Below the pieces are notes generated by a model, which did not search any database, had not been told where the DNA came from, and saw only the letters and a program-made list of their open reading frames with translations. Of a stretch of 64,000 nucleotides of DNA, positions 59,849-64,000 are shown in pieces. This DNA comes from Cyathus striatus (taxonomy: Eukaryota; Basidiomycota; Agaricomycetes; Agaricales; Nidulariaceae). The stretch lies in the NCBI GenBank assembly GCA_025738555.1, contig JAOVFP010000002.1, forward strand, positions 5,084,001-5,148,000, given 5' to 3'. The position numbers were made by a program, and so were the translations under genes. Position 1 is the first letter of the stretch, and each line of letters opens with the position of its first letter.

Positions 59849-61529
59849 ATGATGAACTACAAGCAGCCTTTTGTGCTTAGACGCCATATGACCATCGACT
59901 CGCTATTTGAGGAGTCAGGCTCGGGTGGCGAAATCACCGTCATTCGATACTCGTCGAGAACGAAACATGTCGCCATTGGATATGCGAATGGTAGACTCGA
60001 GGTAGATAAGTAAAACTCTCCATATTATACGCAATAGACTAAAAATCTTACCAGATCCGAGATATGAGCACCACAAATTATGAAAGAGTGCTGAGGACGT
60101 ATAAGATTGGCAGGAAGGTTGGAGCAGTGGTATGGCACCCAACCAATGAGGGGATGTTGATTGCGGGTTCTGCTACTGGAGACCTCATGTGTTGCTGCTT
60201 TAACCCAGATTCCAACATATGTCCACTACATGCAAATATTGGCCACACAAGTTAGATGTCACTTTCAGCCAACTCAGGACCGCATCGATGTTGCAGATGT
60301 TCCTGGTTATGTGTCCCACCTGGTATTGAATGAAAGTGCGACCGAGATGGTGGTCACGAGCGATTTCCAAATTGTCATTGTTCGTAATCCATTTATTGGT
60401 ATGTGTGTCGCTGACTAGGCTTGCCATAAAAGCTAACATATCAAAGGATTGGATAATTATCATATTATCAGAGACACTCCCCCGACACCGGCAAGCTATA
60501 CTTTCTGGGAGAAGTACCTGCTTCCGGTCTTAGTCCATTACATTGAAGAAAACACCCTGCTTGTTGCGTTCTTCGGGGAAGGTGGTATCATGTTCATAAA
60601 GATCGACATGTTCCGTGATAGCCACTGAACCCTCCCCTTACAGGATATACTCCACCACTCCCCCGTACCAATGTTTAAGGACAATCAGTCAACGAGCAGC
60701 AAGCTCAATTGGCTCTTGCGCTTTTTCCAAGAAACTTATACTTCTTGCGATCGCCAATCTATACGACGGTATAGATTGGTACTCCATAAGTGATTTGGAC
60801 TATAGGCATACCACGTGATACAACATCGGCGACAAAGACGAGAATCACATAGTGGCAATCAAGTTTGTCGATGATTCGACGGTTGTCACATCTCATGTAA
60901 ATGGGGGCTTCCTCTTTGCTAAGTATGGACAAAGCGCGAAACCATACTGGGCAGGATTGGCCTCGCCGCACGGTAACATGTCGTTCCAGATAATGGTAAG
61001 TTTAGTGACTCCAGTTTCAGGCAATATAGTACTGACATAGCAAGTACAGGATTTTGCGGTGACAGCCTCAGATGGTCCAACATTACTTGCAGCTACGTTA
61101 ATAGATCCTGTCAACCGCGACAAACTATTTGCATTTGAGATTCTCTCACTGGTAGTGCATGCACCCCTGTCCATAATTTGTAGACGTGGCTACCCAACCA
61201 CCGATCTCCCTGCAGAAAGGAGTACCCAGACCATAGGCATCGCTCAATCTCCACCAGAAAATGCCCAGACTGCCCAAAGCTATGAAGCCACAAGTCATCG
61301 TACATACTGTGTACATGTACTGATAAGTCTTGGAAGCATCGCCGCAAGCTTTATAGCACTTATGGCGTGGTTCGGTGTTCCGAGTCAGCTGCAGCCTTGG
61401 ACGTCGAATGTGTCTCATGATCAGTCTTTAGTTGAAGGATTCGTAGCCACAAGCGTTGCTATACTGCCCACTATAACCATAAAGGAGGCCACCTCACACA
61501 CCATAACAGTCCTAGCACATTCAGATTGA
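59849..61529 (+). CDS. WD40-like protein with C-terminal membrane segment; one in-frame stop
   Basis: Exons can be chained: 59849 to about 60,000, about 60,058-60188, 60256-60398, 60447 to about 60,591, about 60,644-60,998, and about 61,050-61529. The product begins MMNYKQPFVLRRHMTIDSLF and carries WD40-type blades (GEITVIRYSSRTKHVAIGYA with NGRLEIRDMS; VGAVVWHPTNEGMLIAGSAT; SCAFSKKLILLAIANLYDGI with DWYSISD; HIVAIKFVDDSTVVTSHVNG). The C-terminal domain contains one hydrophobic helix (LISLGSIAASFIALMAWFGV), suggesting a membrane-tethered propeller. TGA at 60816-60818 (after YRHTT) interrupts an otherwise continuous frame where a CGA-to-TGA change would suffice; an 84-nt intron could bypass it but would delete a blade strand. 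Function unknown. Confidence 0.6.
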
Positions 61530-61703
61530 TGATCACTAGAATTCAGTTTCGCATGAAGCCGACCCACGGGCTACATGAGGACCCATATCTGAAATATGGT
61601 CTTTTTGCTGGATTCCTATGTGAATCACACTGGACAATGTCTCGTGTAATCGCCTTATCCCAGGTTATCAATATTACATTGATCATTAATTCAAACTAAT
61701 ACA

Positions 61704-64000
61704 TTATATTTTGGACTTCTGGAACCGATAGTTGATGCTTTCGTTTCGCGAAGACGAAAATATTGATCTATGATGGAGATGCACGAGTAAGTACACAGTA
61801 TGCACATTCACTGCCTCATCACGGGTTCTCTCAGGAAGTCGGAATATTCTTTCAATTGTTCCTGCTTCGAAGTCATGATCGCGGCCATGGACATCACGCT
61901 GTAGATGTGCCCCACTTCCTAAGTGAAAGTAAACACTGCTGTTTTGAAAACTATTAGATCCAAAAATGCTGTAGCAGATGCCGCGATAAGAGACCTCTTT
62001 GAAGCAGATGACCAAGGGTGCCAGCATTATCAGGGGTACTGATTGATCATTGAAGAAATCAAGAAGCAAGCGATGTTCATCATCACTTAGCATGTGAGGA
62101 CTGCCTTTGGAATCGGTGAAGGTCGGCAGTGTGGGATCGAGCAAGGTAGCACGTCGAAAGCCTCTGATGTCCTCTTTCTCTATTGCATCCATCGTAGCAA
62201 TAATATCTTCAACACCTTGGTGCAAAGTATTATTGTCAGAAAGTATAGCCCGAAGGTTGGCAGTGCGAGCAGCCGTTTTCATCAACATTGTCTCTAATTC
62301 GCCTAAACAATATAGGGGATAAATGTAAATATAGATCTAAATTTAGAGGCAATCAGTAGTACTGACCAATCTTCTCATTCGTGTTTACTTGATGGAGAAA
62401 GTTGATATATCGCTCATAAAACGGGGAGCAATGTGAATGGACTGGACCAAACAACTCTAACATGTCACCAATATGTAGCGCCGCATGATGGACCGGCCGT
62501 AATTTCTGGTCCCGAAAGAGACCTATTGTATCCGAAACATAGCTGAAAATTAAGTCTCTGTAGGACTTGACTTTCTGCAGAGAAGTGCTGCGCAGGTTTG
62601 CAATATTGACAGAGCACACAAGTTTCATGAAGTGGTCGAGCAAAAGCCGCTTGCGGCCGGATTCATTCCTCCACCTCCAGATTAGTGTAATTGGCAGATG
62701 AATAATTGCGATGACATGCCAGTTGTCTCCACTAAGCTTTCTTCTCTTTGTAGTACCCCAATTATGGGGAGCCGGACTGATCCAACTGGGGAGCTGTGTA
62801 GAACGCATATCAGCCCAGACTGCTTCCATGACGTCTTTTCCTAGCACTGCACGTCCATAGCCAGGCCTCTCTTGAGGAACAAGAGCTGAAAGCTTTTCAA
62901 ACTTCTCAGAGCTGTTATTATTGTCAATCTATAATACAGACCATTTATCATATACAAACTGAAATGTATAGTACGAATAGGACTTACTGCAGCCAAGATA
63001 CGTTTGAACATGTCGCCCTTTGCTGCATGTCTCTGCGGATCAATGTCATCAACATTGACATCTATCACTTGACAGATGTGTTCGAAAATGACGGCCGTCC
63101 CTTGGGAGTATGCCTTCTGTCGGCTTTCAACTGGGTTACTCTGATCGATAAGATGTCGGATGACCTGTAGAGCGGTCGTTTGATCCACACCATCAAGCAG
63201 TTGATCAAGGGCTGGCACCATCGAAGCACATGTTTCATAATCGACGGTTTGTGACCGTCGATTTCCAGCTTCAGCTTCAAGATCTGGTATTTCACTAGCC
63301 CATAAAAATTCCATCAGCAATAGCACATCGGAAGCTCGCTGCAATATGACTAGTGAGTTAATAAATATTAGAATATTAGCTAGAAATGGCATACCCAATC
63401 GCAAATATTTTTTGCCAACACACAGCGATTTCCAACAACTAAGTTATGTCCCATCCCAGTAATGCTGTAGTCAATGCAGACAGTATAAAGAACCCTCCAA
63501 TTAAAGCCCTTAATTAGCTGAATAAACAGGTTGGTGCTGTTGCCACGAATTAACTCTAAGCAATTATAATACAATCTTTTATCGGCTCTAGTACAGATAC
63601 ACTTATCATCTGTACTGCTTGTCTGTTGTACTGATTCCACTTCACCATTGCCTCCAGTGACATCAACATCAATCTGAAAAAGTTGTCGGCAGTGATGCTG
63701 AATGAGGTTCAGGTCAAGCGCATGCATAGAATCCACAACAGTGTATAAGATAGGATTCCAATAAGGAAGATCAAGTAGTGGCGACCATCGCAAGCCAGTG
63801 GCTTCGAAAATTGTCTTGTGCTCATTCTCATTTGTTGCATCCTTCCATAACCTTGTGTAATGACGAATATGGTCAACTTCCTTGACCAGCCATTCATCAC
63901 GATCCAGAACCTCAATGTCATCCACATCGAGATCACAGAAGGTACAAAAGTAATGAGCCGTTGGCACACCAGCCATCCCAATCATCTGGCGGGCTGCAAG
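61704..64000 (-). mobile_element. Tnp2-type (CACTA/EnSpm-like) DNA transposase, partial, runs off right edge
   Basis: Minus-strand exons. 63,380-63,985 contains HYFCTFCDLDVDDIEVLDRD, GLRWSPLLDLPYWNPILYTV and VDSMHALDLNLIQHHCRQLF, the hallmark Tnp2 catalytic-region blocks. 62,841-63,404 continues with a helical region. 62,353-62,847 contains STQLPSWISPAPHNWGTTKR, KLSGDNWHVIAI and HLPITLIWRW, also typical of this family. 61,704-62,288 holds the tail (RTANLRAILSDNN and following). Exon borders look spliceable and CpG content is normal, so this element is younger than the island at 35-43 kb. The N-terminus and both terminal repeats lie outside or were not identified. Confidence 0.82.

Overview
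The window is nuclear DNA of a filamentous basidiomycete, most likely a wood- or litter-decaying agaricomycete. The evidence is short (about 45-85 nt) GT-AG introns in nearly every gene, compact divergent and convergent gene pairs, fungal-only families (Glc8, Mdm34, Uds1, sedolisins), a decayed GH7 cellobiohydrolase, and Plavaka-, hAT- and Tnp2-type DNA transposons.

Left part, 1 to about 34.3 kb, is a gene-dense euchromatic block. In order it holds the 5' end of a secreted S53 sedolisin (-), a SAM-domain/coiled-coil/tail-anchored protein (+), an S53 sedolisin pseudogene (-), eIF3m (+), a B-box plus DUF2009 protein (-), a STIMATE-family vacuolar/ER membrane protein (-), Sec18/NSF (+), the PP1 regulator Glc8/inhibitor-2 (+), cytosolic NAD-dependent methylene-THF dehydrogenase (+), the ORMDL sphingolipid regulator (-), a fungal Virilizer homologue (+), the ERMES subunit Mdm34 (-), a Uds1 septation protein (+) and a GPI-type chitin deacetylase (-). 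Several share short bidirectional promoters (STIMATE/SEC18, ORMDL/Virilizer, MDM34/UDS1).

Middle part, about 34.6-43.0 kb, is a transposon island almost without CpG: by my reading only 11 CG dinucleotides in 8.35 kb. It contains a fully delimited hAT element (13-bp inverted ends, 8-bp target duplication GTCAGGAA), a long hairpin, a tRNA-like SINE head and a broken Plavaka transposase. CpG returns abruptly at 42.98 kb.

From 43 to 50 kb lies a row of minus-strand pseudogenes that are not CpG-depleted: a GH38 alpha-mannosidase, a SET3-type SET-domain gene and a GH7 cellobiohydrolase. A repeat field follows (49.7-51.6 kb) in which a 20-bp motif around GCATGCAA recurs six times.

Right part, 52-64 kb, holds genes I do not recognise (51,997-53,681; 54,479-57,322; paired fragments at 57.9-59.2 kb), a WD40 protein with a C-terminal membrane segment (59,849-61,529) and, running off the right edge, a Tnp2-type (CACTA/EnSpm-like) transposase. 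This cluster is the best candidate here for something undescribed.

Two otherwise intact genes (Virilizer, UDS1) need one extra base to stay in frame, so some single-base breaks may be sequence errors; the pseudogene calls rest mainly on in-frame stops and multiple lesions.
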